Origin: an uncultured Acholeplasmataceae bacterium
Lineage (GTDB): Bacteria > Bacillota_I > Bacilli_A > Acholeplasmatales > Acholeplasmataceae
Length of the DNA stretch: 37,804 bases
Assembly: GCA_927441705.1 (NCBI GenBank)
Contig: CAKMKH010000003.1
Coordinates: forward strand, 1 to 37,804
Direction: 5' to 3'
How positions within the stretch are numbered: the stretch's first letter is position 1; every line of letters starts with the position of its first letter. A model generated the notes under the pieces. It searched no databases, had not been told where the DNA came from, and saw only the letters and a list, made by a program, of their open reading frames with translations. Positions 26,848 through 35,782 of this stretch are shown here, piece by piece. The position numbers were made by a program, and so were the translations under genes.

Positions 26848-27815
26848 TTCAATTTATCTCCTTTGCAACAATGATTTTTTCTATCAAGAACTCTTAATGC
26901 AGCATCAACGATGTTTTGTGCTTTAAGTCCAAATTTTTCCATAAGAAAGTCTTTTTTACCAACTTCACCAAAATGATCTTTAACACCAACACGTTCCATT
27001 GGTGTAGGACAATTTTCAGCTAAAACTTCAGCAACAGCACTACCTAAACCATTAATAATATTATGGTTTTCTGCAGTAACTACAGCTTTAGTTAATTTTG
27101 CTTCTTTGATGATTGCTTCAGCATCAATTGGCTTAATGGTGTGAATGTTAATTACACTTGCAGAAATACCTTTTTCTTTTAATATTGCTTGTGCATCTAA
27201 TGCTTCTTTGACCATAATCCCTGATGCAAATATTGATAAGTCTGTTCCTTCAATAATAGTTGTAGCTTTACCTAATTCAAATTTTTGATTGTCTTCAAAT
27301 ATTTCGTCAAATTCTTGACGTAATAATCTTATATACACTGGTCCATTATGTTTGATAATTTGAGGGAACATTGCGGCAAGTTGAACACCATCAACTGGTT
27401 CATAAATTGTCATCCCTGGTAAATTTCTCATTAACCCTACATCTTCTAATGACATATGAGTGCCACCATTAAGTTGTGCCATGATTCCAGGATCTGACCC
27501 TACCATTTTCACATTAAGTTGTGCATATGCAACCGATAATGTTACTTGATCAAATACACGACGTGTTGCAAATGGTGTGAATGTATGCGTAAATGGTAAC
27601 TTACCCATATTAGCTAATCCAGCAGCAACCCCAATCATATTTGCTTCTGCTACTCCAACATTAATAGATCGTTCTGGAAATGCTTCAAAAAAAGCATTTG
27701 TTTTTAAAGCTTTCATTAAATCAGCTTCTACGATAACTAGTTCTGGATATTCTTTCGCATATTTTATAAGTAAATCAACATAAATGTCTCTTAATTGTCT
27801 ATTTCTAAGTTCCAT
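26844..27815 (-). CDS. sqwH: Transketolase C-terminal subunit, putative sulfofructose transketolase
   Basis: This 323-residue subunit holds the pyrimidine-binding and C-terminal domains of a split transketolase. The TPP-activating glutamate is Glu57 in NVGVAEANMIG, and THTFTPFATRRVFDQV is typical of the Pyr domain. The last third is the transketolase_C domain (ALDAQAILKEKGISASVINIHTIKPID). Both halves together match the usual length. In this operon it should act with the N-subunit on sulfofructose and then on sulfoerythrulose, moving two-carbon units to glyceraldehyde-3-P. Letter assignment between the two subunits is from memory and may be swapped. Confidence 0.85.
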   Translation of the reverse strand: MELRNRQLRDIYVDLLIKYAKEYPELVIVEADLMKALKTNAFFEAFPERSINVGVAEANMIGVAAGLANMGKLPFTHTFTPFATRRVFDQVTLSVAYAQLNVKMVGSDPGIMAQLNGGTHMSLEDVGLMRNLPGMTIYEPVDGVQLAAMFPQIIKHNGPVYIRLLRQEFDEIFEDNQKFELGKATTIIEGTDLSIFASGIMVKEALDAQAILKEKGISASVINIHTIKPIDAEAIIKEAKLTKAVVTAENHNIINGLGSAVAEVLAENCPTPMERVGVKDHFGEVGKKDFLMEKFGLKAQNIVDAALRVLDRKNHCCKGDKLK

Positions 27816-27817
27816 AA

Positions 27818-28630
27818 TTATTTCAGCCCTCCAATTGCTTCTTCTGCCATTTCTTTTGTAACTGGCATGTTGTGTGATCCTGCTGTATTTTCACAGAATG
27901 CTGCGCCTTTGCCTTTAATCGTATTACATATGATCATTGAAGGTTTTCCCTTTGCAGCTTTTGCATTTAATATTGCTTGTTCTATTGCGATAACATCATG
28001 TCCATCAATAACTTGGACATGCCAGTTAAATGCTTCCCATTTTTTATCTAATGGATAAACATCGTTAACTTGATTTACAGCACCATCAATTTGAAATTTA
28101 TTATAATCTGTAAATGCGATTAAATGATCTAATTTTCTATTTCCAGCAAACATTGCTGCTTCCCAAATTTGACCTTCTTGAGATTCACCATCTCCAATGA
28201 TTGCATAAACTTTAAATGGTGCGTTATCTATTTGTGCTGCAGTTGCCATACCAACTGCTGCTGAAAATCCTTGACCTAAAGACCCTGTTGTCATATCAAC
28301 ACCAATCGTCTTATTTTTATCCATATGTGATGGAAGGTCTGTATTTGAAATATTTAATGTATCTAATAATTCAATTGGAAAATACCCTTTTAATGCAAGT
28401 GTTGAATATGCCGCAGGTCCACCATGACCTTTTGATAGAACAAAACGGTCTCTATTTGGCATTTTTGGATCTTTTGGATCAACATTCATTTGATCAAAAT
28501 ACAATACTGTAAGAATATCAGCGATTGAAAGACTTCCTCCAATGTGACCAACACCTAATGTTGCAATACAATTAATCGTTAACTTTCTAATCTCTCTTGC
28601 TTTTTCTTCTAAAAATAATCTTTTATCCAT
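27818..28630 (-). CDS. sqwG: Transketolase N-terminal subunit, putative sulfofructose transketolase
   Basis: This 270-residue thiamine-diphosphate (PP) domain subunit has GHIGGS with His29, SKGHGGPA with His69, and the TPP/Mg motif GDGESQEGQIWEA at 146-158 ending with Asn177. It is separated by two bases from the C-subunit gene, so the two form one split enzyme. Two-subunit transketolases are common in Firmicutes for specialised pathways, while the housekeeping enzyme is usually one chain. Position between an SQ isomerase and an RpiB-like isomerase supports use on sulfonated sugars instead of the ordinary pentose phosphate cycle. Confidence 0.85.
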   Translation of the reverse strand: MDKRLFLEEKAREIRKLTINCIATLGVGHIGGSLSIADILTVLYFDQMNVDPKDPKMPNRDRFVLSKGHGGPAAYSTLALKGYFPIELLDTLNISNTDLPSHMDKNKTIGVDMTTGSLGQGFSAAVGMATAAQIDNAPFKVYAIIGDGESQEGQIWEAAMFAGNRKLDHLIAFTDYNKFQIDGAVNQVNDVYPLDKKWEAFNWHVQVIDGHDVIAIEQAILNAKAAKGKPSMIICNTIKGKGAAFCENTAGSHNMPVTKEMAEEAIGGLK

Positions 28631-28639
28631 GTTCTCCTC

Positions 28640-29980
28640 CTAATATTGAACGATTTCTATGTTGAGCATTTCTGCCAAAATAACTAGTGAATCATAAACA
28701 TCCCCATATAAAACAACAAAATGTGGTTCCCAGCCTTCTTTGACCATCTTTGTAATCATTGATTTTACTTCATGTTCCATTTTAACAACGACTGAGGTTC
28801 CTAAAAACTGTTGTGGTTTATCTAAAATTTCACCCTTTGCAATGAAAAATCTAAATGATCCATCTGGTTTTCTACCAATTCTAAAGATTGTAGAAAATTC
28901 ACTTGGCTTTAATCCAAACTCCATCGTTGGACCGATCTTTCTATTTGGATGCACTCCAGTCATCGCTCCAAAATCGGTTCTAGCTAAAGAACAAGCTGCT
29001 GTTCCACAATGCCAGAATGTTACTGTATTCTCAGTTTCATCCAATGATACTGGATCTCCTAAATACGTTGGTTGTTTACTTAATTGACCACCAACATACA
29101 TCGATAAAGCTCCATAAGCATCTGCTTCACAAGCTGCAGCTATCTGATTATCATTTAACATTCCTAAAACTCCACAGACTGGAGTTCCATAATCAGTAAA
29201 GAAATCTGGCCAACATCTAGATGCTACTGCTTTAATGTTATTAGATTCTATATAATCCTTATAAACCTTATAGAGTTTAACAAAATCTTCTCTATTCTTT
29301 TTAGGTGTTTGATCAAGTGAAACCATCTTTTGATTTGTTTCTGATTGCTCTTTTTGAGCATTTTCTAAATCTAGTTTTTTAGCTAATTGAGTCAATTCTC
29401 TAGATTCTATATTCATTAAATTGACTCCAAAGACAGATGCCATTTCTGAATCTAATGCTCGACCAAAACCAAAACCAGTTGGTGTATCTCCTATCACTAA
29501 CAAATTCATATCTTTTAAATCATGTTTCACTTTAGCAGCTTCAATTACATTTGATAATTGATTCTTAATCACCTTTTCTGATGGTGAACCAAATATATAT
29601 TGTAGCGGCTTATCATAACTTTGACGATATGCATAACCTGCAGAAAATGCTCCAGTCAAAGAATTCAATCTTAATCTTCCACCATCAATCACAGGTTCTC
29701 TTAATGTCCATAGCAACAAATCTGCTTTAGATCTTTTTAATATTTCAGTCACATATGCACTATTTGCAAATGTCACATTTTGAACAATAATTAAATCTGC
29801 TTGATGTTGTTCTATAAATGCTTTCATTTTATCTATCGAAAGTAACATCTCATCTGGAACAATGACATCTGCATATATTTCTTTAAGCAAGTCTATAGAT
29901 TCGTTGAATAATTTCCCTGCAGACTCTAAATGAAATGTAGGCACACCAATAGGCACATATATCACATTAAATTTTTTCAT
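28640..29980 (-). CDS. sqvD: L-fucose/L-arabinose isomerase-family protein, putative sulfoquinovose isomerase
   Basis: This 446-residue aldose-ketose isomerase of the FucI/AraA fold shows the C-terminal metal-site region AAACEADAYGAL with Glu285, LGDPVSLDET with Asp309 or Asp314, and FWHCGTAACSLA with His324. These are the usual Glu, Asp and His ligands of a divalent metal. In the transaldolase and transketolase sulfoglycolysis pathways an enzyme of this family (SqvD/SftI) turns SQ into 6-deoxy-6-sulfofructose. Next to a sulfoquinovosidase and transketolase that role is the best reading. A true pentose or fucose isomerase is less likely because no kinase or aldolase partner is present. AAAGGAG precedes its ATG. 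Confidence 0.8.
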   Translation of the reverse strand: MKKFNVIYVPIGVPTFHLESAGKLFNESIDLLKEIYADVIVPDEMLLSIDKMKAFIEQHQADLIIVQNVTFANSAYVTEILKRSKADLLLWTLREPVIDGGRLRLNSLTGAFSAGYAYRQSYDKPLQYIFGSPSEKVIKNQLSNVIEAAKVKHDLKDMNLLVIGDTPTGFGFGRALDSEMASVFGVNLMNIESRELTQLAKKLDLENAQKEQSETNQKMVSLDQTPKKNREDFVKLYKVYKDYIESNNIKAVASRCWPDFFTDYGTPVCGVLGMLNDNQIAAACEADAYGALSMYVGGQLSKQPTYLGDPVSLDETENTVTFWHCGTAACSLARTDFGAMTGVHPNRKIGPTMEFGLKPSEFSTIFRIGRKPDGSFRFFIAKGEILDKPQQFLGTSVVVKMEHEVKSMITKMVKEGWEPHFVVLYGDVYDSLVILAEMLNIEIVQY

Positions 29981-30003
29981 ATAATCTCCTTTTCTTTTGG
30001 GTT

Positions 30004-30041
30004 GTTTGCTTAACCAGAATAGATATACTGGCTAAACAAAC
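30004..30041 (-). repeat. Intercistronic hairpin 2, before the isomerase gene
   Basis: A 14-bp stem (GTTTGCTTAACCAG at 30004-30017 against 30028-30041) with two positions that are G-U or mismatched and a 10-base loop. It lies shortly before the isomerase ribosome site. Confidence 0.65.
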
Positions 30042-30060
30042 AGTCCAAAATTTAATCGAT

Positions 30061-30086
30061 GGGTGTCATTATCTTTAATGACACCC
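30061..30086 (-). repeat. Intercistronic hairpin 1, after the binding-protein gene
   Basis: A perfect 10-bp stem GGGTGTCATT/AATGACACCC with a six-base loop. It lacks a real T run on the minus strand, so it is more likely an mRNA stabiliser or weak terminator, as seen after many binding-protein genes. Confidence 0.75.
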
Positions 30087-30113
30087 AAAGATCTCATTTT
30101 TTATCAATTTAAA

Positions 30114-31319
30114 TTAAGGTGCAACGTTTTTTAATTCTGTTTCTAGATCAGTTAATAATTCAAGAGCTGTCTTAGTGTTAGCTGGATTAGCTGCATCTTC
30201 AACTAATTGGTTGATAATTGGATACATACCAGGAATCATAACTTGATTTAACCAGTCTTGAACAAATTTTTCGTCAGTAGCTGCAATTTCATCTAAGAAT
30301 ACAGCATATTGATCAGCAAAGTCACCATAATTAACTTCAGCACCAAGTCTTGGAGTTAAATAAGGAACGCCACCAGTATATGCATCATGTTGTTCACCTT
30401 CAGCCATCCATTCGATGAAATCTTGTGCTCTCTTTTCAGTTCCACTGCCTTGGAATGCTGCTAATGATTTACCACCAAGAATAGTAGCACGATTAGTGCC
30501 TTGTGGCATAGGTACAACTGCCCATTCAAAACCAAGATCTTGATAACCACTTACATTCCAGTTACCTGAAACATGGAAACCATAAGTTCCTGTACGGAAT
30601 AGAGATGCTGAATTCTTAGTTACATAAGTTTGATCACCAAGGAATCCTTCATCATAGAAATCCATCAACATTTGTAAAGCTGAAACAGCTTGAGTTGATT
30701 TTAAATTACTTGTAGTATATGGAGTGTCCCATAATTCAACGCCATGTTGATAGAAAACTGCCATGAAACGGTGTGCTTGATGATCAAATAGACCAGGAGC
30801 AGTAACGCCATCTTTACCTTTAAGCTTGTTCATTTCTGTTTCGAATTCTTCCCAAGTCCAAACTGGATCGCCTAGTTCAGGATAATTCACATTGTTTGCT
30901 TCTAATAAATCAACGTTAACAAACAAACCATTAGCAGTAATGTCCATAGGTAATGAGATAACTTCGCCATCCGCATTGTAGAATAAGTTAGTGTATCCAG
31001 CAGTATCATAAACATCATCAAGTGGAATTATTTGTTCCTTGAAGTTATTTAAATGTCCTTCTGTAACACGTGCCAATGCTGGAGCTTCTCCACCACTAAT
31101 CATCGTTGCTAGTCTTGTTTCATAATCATTATAAGGAATGCTAACTAATTCAATAACGATTCCCTTTTCTTCCTCGTACTGATCAAGTAAATCTTGCATA
31201 ACTTCACCTTCAGTACCATCGCTCCACCATAACATTTGAAGTGTTTTTTCTTCTTGGTTACAACCAACAAGAAGCACTAAAGTCATGATGACAAACATAA
31301 ATCCTAATACTTTCTTCAT
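30114..31319 (-). CDS. ABC sugar-binding lipoprotein, candidate SQ/SQ-glycoside receptor
   Basis: This 401-residue family-1 extracellular solute-binding protein has a lipoprotein signal ending LLVGC with Cys20. The mature part shows QMLWWSDGTEGEVMQDLLDQYEEEKGI and the hinge-region pattern TRATILGGKSLAAFQGS followed by AQDFIEWMAEGEQ, typical of carbohydrate binders. It follows the two permease genes and precedes the SQ isomerase. I infer that it captures SQ or sulfoquinovosyl glycerol, like SmoF of other bacteria, but the sulfonate-contacting residues cannot be placed without alignment. A stable hairpin follows its stop. Confidence 0.85.
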   Translation of the reverse strand: MKKVLGFMFVIMTLVLLVGCNQEEKTLQMLWWSDGTEGEVMQDLLDQYEEEKGIVIELVSIPYNDYETRLATMISGGEAPALARVTEGHLNNFKEQIIPLDDVYDTAGYTNLFYNADGEVISLPMDITANGLFVNVDLLEANNVNYPELGDPVWTWEEFETEMNKLKGKDGVTAPGLFDHQAHRFMAVFYQHGVELWDTPYTTSNLKSTQAVSALQMLMDFYDEGFLGDQTYVTKNSASLFRTGTYGFHVSGNWNVSGYQDLGFEWAVVPMPQGTNRATILGGKSLAAFQGSGTEKRAQDFIEWMAEGEQHDAYTGGVPYLTPRLGAEVNYGDFADQYAVFLDEIAATDEKFVQDWLNQVMIPGMYPIINQLVEDAANPANTKTALELLTDLETELKNVAP

Positions 31320-31366
31320 ACTTTCCTCCTAAATTTTTTTATAATTAACTGTGAAATTCACAGCGA

Positions 31367-32182
31367 TTACCCTTTCATACCGCTCTCAACGGTCCCTTGA
31401 ACAAACTGTCTTTGGAAAATCACAAAGATGATTAGCATCGGAATCATTGAGATTGCCGAAACTGCTAAAATAGAATTATAATCAGTCCCAAACTCACCTG
31501 TAAAGTTAGCAATTGCAAGTTGTAATGTGTATTTTTTAGGTGAATTGATTGCGATTAACGGCCATACATAGTCATTCCAACGCCACATGAAAGAAAATAT
31601 TGCAAGTGTTGCGATTGCTGGTTTGGCATTTGGTAATATAATACTATAAAATATTTTCCATTCAGATGCACCATCAATACGAGCTGATTGGATGATTTCA
31701 TCTGGAATAGTTAATAAGTATTGACGCATTAAAAATATACCCGTAGGTGTCGCAGCAGGCGGTATGATCAATGCCCAAAGCGAATTGTATAAACCAAAGA
31801 AACGTAAAACTGAAAAAATTGGGACCATAATAATTTCTAGCGGCAACATAATGGTAGATAAAATGATTAGCATAATAACTGAATCGCCTTTAAATCTAAA
31901 TTTTGCAAGTGCATATCCAGACATTGAATTAATCACTACCGCAAGAATTGTTGAACTAACTGCTACAATCAATGAGTTGAAAATGTATCTAGAAAAATCA
32001 CCTTTTGCAAGTGCATCTATATAATTATCTGTTGTCCATTGATTCGGAAAAAATGTTGGTGTCGTAGAAAATAATTCATTCATCGGTTTAAATGAGGACA
32101 AAATGATGTAAATTACCGGAATAAGAAACACTAGCACTAATACTCCAGCTATTGAGTATTGAGTCAGGGTTGCTTTTTTCAT
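31367..32182 (-). CDS. ABC sugar permease, MalG type
   Basis: This 271-residue inner-membrane protein has six membrane segments and the EAA loop ESARIDGASEWKIFYSIILPNAKP-like region near residues 180-205 (here QSARIDGASEWKIFY). The C-terminal FQRQFVQGTVESGMKG is a hallmark of MalG-family subunits. It pairs with the MalF-type permease encoded just upstream with a four-base overlap. No ATPase is encoded in the operon, so a shared MsmX-type ATPase elsewhere must drive it. Confidence 0.9.
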   Translation of the reverse strand: MKKATLTQYSIAGVLVLVFLIPVIYIILSSFKPMNELFSTTPTFFPNQWTTDNYIDALAKGDFSRYIFNSLIVAVSSTILAVVINSMSGYALAKFRFKGDSVIMLIILSTIMLPLEIIMVPIFSVLRFFGLYNSLWALIIPPAATPTGIFLMRQYLLTIPDEIIQSARIDGASEWKIFYSIILPNAKPAIATLAIFSFMWRWNDYVWPLIAINSPKKYTLQLAIANFTGEFGTDYNSILAVSAISMIPMLIIFVIFQRQFVQGTVESGMKG

Positions 32183-33081
32183 TTGTTCTCACCTCGTTTC
32201 GACATGAAGAAATTAAATGCTGTAAATATTGTAACTAGTATAAGCATCATTACTGACATCGCACTAGCTAATCCAACTTGATATTTTTGGAACGCTGTTT
32301 CATAAATGTATTGAACAGTAAATGTCGTTGCATCAAATGGTCCACCACCAGTTAGTGTTACAACTAATGGATAGGTTTTGAATATCTCCATCGTTACCAA
32401 AATAAAAACCATAAGTCTAGCAGCTCTTAGTGATGGATAAGTAACAAACAAGAATTTTTGAACTTTTGTTGCACCATCCATTTCAGCTGCTTCATATAAT
32501 GTTTCAGGAATACTTAATAAAGCTGCAACGAAAATAATCATATAATAGCCTGATCTAGACCATAATATTGCAAATACTACAGACCACCAAGCAAAATCTG
32601 GATTAATAAAGGTTTGTATTGGATTGATGCCTAAAGCTTTTAAGGTTGTATTAAATAAACCAAAATCACCAGATAAAATCCATTGCCAAATAATCCCTAC
32701 AACGATAGCAGAAATCATAACTGGCCAATAATATACTGCTCGGAAAAATCCCTTAGCTTTAATTGGCTGAACAATTAATGTAGCAATCAATAGAGCTGCA
32801 CCAAACATTAACGGTACAGTTACTACTACTAACTTAATTGTGTTCCACATTGCTGCCATAAAATCTGGGTTTGAAAACATTGTTTTATAATTCTCAAGAC
32901 CTATCCAATCTGGACTACCAAATGTGAATAGTGTCATATCTGTAAATGAATAATAGATACCAATTAAAGCAGGTAAAATGATAAATATCGCAAATATTAA
33001 TAAATTAGGTAACAGAAAAAGATATGGTACAATTTTCTGTTTCATGATATATGCACGATATGATTGTGTTTTCTGTCTCAT
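32179..33081 (-). CDS. ABC sugar permease, MalF type
   Basis: This 300-residue six-helix permease has PYLFLLPNLLIFAIFIILPALIGIYYSF at the N-terminus. The EAA loop reads LYEAAEMDGATKVQKFLFVTYP at about residues 198-219, and GGPFDATTFTVQYIYETAF lies near 247. It is the first permease of the SQ importer and overlaps both neighbours by four bases (ATGA), showing tight translational coupling with the sulfoquinovosidase gene and the second permease. Confidence 0.9.
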   Translation of the reverse strand: MRQKTQSYRAYIMKQKIVPYLFLLPNLLIFAIFIILPALIGIYYSFTDMTLFTFGSPDWIGLENYKTMFSNPDFMAAMWNTIKLVVVTVPLMFGAALLIATLIVQPIKAKGFFRAVYYWPVMISAIVVGIIWQWILSGDFGLFNTTLKALGINPIQTFINPDFAWWSVVFAILWSRSGYYMIIFVAALLSIPETLYEAAEMDGATKVQKFLFVTYPSLRAARLMVFILVTMEIFKTYPLVVTLTGGGPFDATTFTVQYIYETAFQKYQVGLASAMSVMMLILVTIFTAFNFFMSKRGENK

Positions 33082-35093
33082 AAACTACCCCCTTTGTTGT
33101 GGTATTCTTTCGTAATATTATCAAATAGTTCTCTAAATTTTGAATTTTTTCTGTAGAATACAGGTGGATATCCAATTGGACAACCCACATTTACTCTTTG
33201 CTCACCTTGATAATGAGTTCCAGTCCATAAATGAATCCAGTCATCTTCAGGTAGATATACCTCTTGTGTGCTTTGTTCAGAATGTACGACCGGTTTGACC
33301 ATAACATCAGCTCCAAATAGAAATTCATATTGTAAATTATATGCAGTCGAATCTTCTGGATAATGCATAAATATTGGTCGTTGCACTGGATATCCATACT
33401 CCATAGCTTCATCAACGAGATGTAGCATATAGGGTTTTAGTGCAACTTTAATTGATGTCATACGAGCCATTAAATTCAATGTTGAATCGTCTTGATAAAA
33501 CTGGAAATTAGTAGATGGTCGATTTCCTTCATGAGTACGCATATAAGATGAGAACACATTCATTTCAAGCCATCTTTCAAATAGTTCTTTAGTTCTAATG
33601 TTTCCATGTAGACTAGTATATCCACCAATATCACTATGTGTAAAAGGATTACCAATAATACCTGTAGATAGTGCTGAAGGTATAACAGATGCTATACCAT
33701 CATGTGTTTCCCAATTTACACTTTGGTCTCCTGCCCACATAGATGTAGAGTAATGTTGTGATCCATGTCCACCCGCACGCATGAAATAAAAAACTTTTCC
33801 TAAATTTTGGGTTTCTTCTACTGCTTCATAATTACATTTAGCCCACAAAACTGGCCAAGCATTGTGCATTAACTTTGCGTCAACTCCATTATGAAGAACA
33901 CAATCAACTGGTAGATATTCTCCAAAATCTGCCATCCATCCTTTTATGCCTAAATCAATAATATTATGCTTAATAACATTTTTGTACCAATTAAAAGCTT
34001 TTGGATTTGTTAAATCAACGATGCCACAATCAAATTCTCCAAAATCTAAAATATATGAATCACCATCTTGATTAAGTGCAAGATAATGATTGTCTTTTGC
34101 TTCATTAAAAAGTGTTTCATTTTTAAGCAAGAATGGACATATATAAGTTAAGAAAGCAACATTTTTCTTGTCTAATTCTTTGATAACGTTTTTTAAATCA
34201 GGATATAACTTTTCATCTAATCTCCAATTCCAGTATAATCTTTTACCAAAAGAAGTATAGTTATGTCCTGCCCAGTCTTGACACCATAGTCCAGATACTT
34301 TTACACCATGTGATTCTGCTTGTTTCAAGTATCCAAGAACTTTTTCTAAGCCTCCTTGAACACCTAAAATAATACCATCATGTAAAAATTCAGGAAGTCT
34401 TGGTGGTCGTTTTGTGTATGATGTTAAATCCTTTAAAATATCCTTATAATCTTGTTTAAATGAGATAACCATTGATTTTGGTACTTCCCAGAAAAACAAT
34501 TCATGATAATCTGAATGTTTAAAGTCAAAAATAGCATATGCGTTTGAATCTACATGTAACCAATATCTTCTGGTTGAAACAAATGTAGGTTCTGGGTAAT
34601 ATGTTGTATAATAATCTCCACCTGCTTTGTCAAACAGATTAGCATAATATGTTGTTAATGAGTGTTTATCTCTTCCAACACCTGGCTCTGATGTCCACAA
34701 AGGATAATCACGGTTTCTTAAATTAAAATACGATGCCTGTTCTCCACAACCATAAACTTTCTCTTCTGGTGTCGCATAAATGCGCATCCAAAATCGATTA
34801 ACTGGTTGGTTTGATTTGAAATCAACGATTAATCTATCATCAACTTCTGATAAAGATATTGAAAGTGATAGCATATAATAACTAAATGTAATCTCATAAT
34901 CTTGGCATTGAAAATCAATAAGTGGAATTCTACTTTCAATATAATCATCAATCTCGTAGTTTCCTCGATAATTTTCAATATGTGCAGTTCCAGAACCAAG
35001 ATAGAATGCAGGATTAGTATCAGTATGATGAATCACCAACTGATCATTATGATAAATCTTTAAATTGTGGTCTTTTTGTTCTATTTTGATCAT
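33078..35093 (-). CDS. yihQ: GH31 sulfoquinovosidase (YihQ-like)
   Basis: This 671-residue GH31 glycosidase has no signal peptide, so it is cytoplasmic. Catalytic residues are Asp389 in WMADFGEYLP (nucleophile) and Asp456 in MWAGDQSVNW (acid/base). The sulfonate pocket known from E. coli YihQ is reproduced: Gln272, Arg285 and Trp288 in CQDWAGHNYTSFGKRLYWNW, and Tyr492 in SDIGGYTS. All six positions have a constant offset of 16 from the E. coli numbers as I remember them (288, 301, 304, 405, 472, 508). This strongly separates it from plain alpha-glucosidases. It releases SQ from sulfoquinovosyl glycerol or diacylglycerol-derived glycosides after ABC import. Confidence 0.93.
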   Translation of the reverse strand: MIKIEQKDHNLKIYHNDQLVIHHTDTNPAFYLGSGTAHIENYRGNYEIDDYIESRIPLIDFQCQDYEITFSYYMLSLSISLSEVDDRLIVDFKSNQPVNRFWMRIYATPEEKVYGCGEQASYFNLRNRDYPLWTSEPGVGRDKHSLTTYYANLFDKAGGDYYTTYYPEPTFVSTRRYWLHVDSNAYAIFDFKHSDYHELFFWEVPKSMVISFKQDYKDILKDLTSYTKRPPRLPEFLHDGIILGVQGGLEKVLGYLKQAESHGVKVSGLWCQDWAGHNYTSFGKRLYWNWRLDEKLYPDLKNVIKELDKKNVAFLTYICPFLLKNETLFNEAKDNHYLALNQDGDSYILDFGEFDCGIVDLTNPKAFNWYKNVIKHNIIDLGIKGWMADFGEYLPVDCVLHNGVDAKLMHNAWPVLWAKCNYEAVEETQNLGKVFYFMRAGGHGSQHYSTSMWAGDQSVNWETHDGIASVIPSALSTGIIGNPFTHSDIGGYTSLHGNIRTKELFERWLEMNVFSSYMRTHEGNRPSTNFQFYQDDSTLNLMARMTSIKVALKPYMLHLVDEAMEYGYPVQRPIFMHYPEDSTAYNLQYEFLFGADVMVKPVVHSEQSTQEVYLPEDDWIHLWTGTHYQGEQRVNVGCPIGYPPVFYRKNSKFRELFDNITKEYHNKGGSL

Positions 35094-35104
35094 GATAACC
35101 TCGT

Positions 35105-35782
35105 CTAGTATTTGATTTCTATGTTATTTCCTATAAGTCCCACATACGCACCCATATCAATCATCTTTTGATGTTCTTTATGAGCAATTAACCATTTATT
35201 TGTTTTAAAAAGTAATTGATTTTCTTTAATACTTAAGTTTTTAGCTTTTACAAATTCCATGTTAGTTCCCATTGGTAAGACAACACCACATTTAAACCCA
35301 GCATCTGAGACCTTGCACGGAGAAAAATGCAAGGTCATCGGATGAAGCTCAACAACCGATCCTTTAGGAAGAAAAAATACTTTAACTCTTGCAGTAGTTA
35401 GTTGATTGTCGACCAAATCGGATTGTAATGCTAGGATAAGCACTAAAGGAGTTAGTGCAATATTGATTTCTGATGATTTATGATATTCAAGTGCATTAAG
35501 TTTTGAGTTTTGACCATTAACATAACCTGTTTGAAGATCAATGTTACCAAATACATCATGCATTGCATCTATATCTGTACAAACACTCGCGATACCTGGA
35601 TCATGTGCTATATAGTTATTACCGAGCTCAGGAATTTCTGTTTGATTTTCCAAATAATCAAAATAATTGGAAAATTGCTTTTCTTCTAAAACATTCCCGT
35701 AAATACTAAAATCCGAATCATTAATAGAATAAATATGAAGCTGTGGATTTGCTTTTTTTAATCTTTCAAGTATGTCGTTCAT
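35105..35782 (-). CDS. DUF4867 cupin-like protein
   Basis: The middle of this 225-residue protein looks like a cupin barrel (TTARVKVFFLPKGSVVELHPMTLHFSPCKV, then GFKCGVVLPMGTN), matching the DUF4867 family, whose biochemical role I do not know. DUF4867 genes occur in sugar and sulfosugar clusters. It is the first gene of the operon and 11 bases before the sulfoquinovosidase gene. A sugar-binding or epimerase/mutarotase-like role on SQ or its glycoside is possible but unproven. Its ribosome site is weak, and a hairpin with a T run lies in the leader before it. Confidence 0.75.
   Translation of the reverse strand: MNDILERLKKANPQLHIYSINDSDFSIYGNVLEEKQFSNYFDYLENQTEIPELGNNYIAHDPGIASVCTDIDAMHDVFGNIDLQTGYVNGQNSKLNALEYHKSSEINIALTPLVLILALQSDLVDNQLTTARVKVFFLPKGSVVELHPMTLHFSPCKVSDAGFKCGVVLPMGTNMEFVKAKNLSIKENQLLFKTNKWLIAHKEHQKMIDMGAYVGLIGNNIEIKY

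Noticed and set aside
26368-28630. Transketolase pair plus RpiB as an ordinary pentose-phosphate module
   Set aside because: The RpiB-like protein lacks two residues used for ribose-5-P, and the flanking sulfoquinovosidase and acylating dehydrogenase point to sulfoglycolysis.
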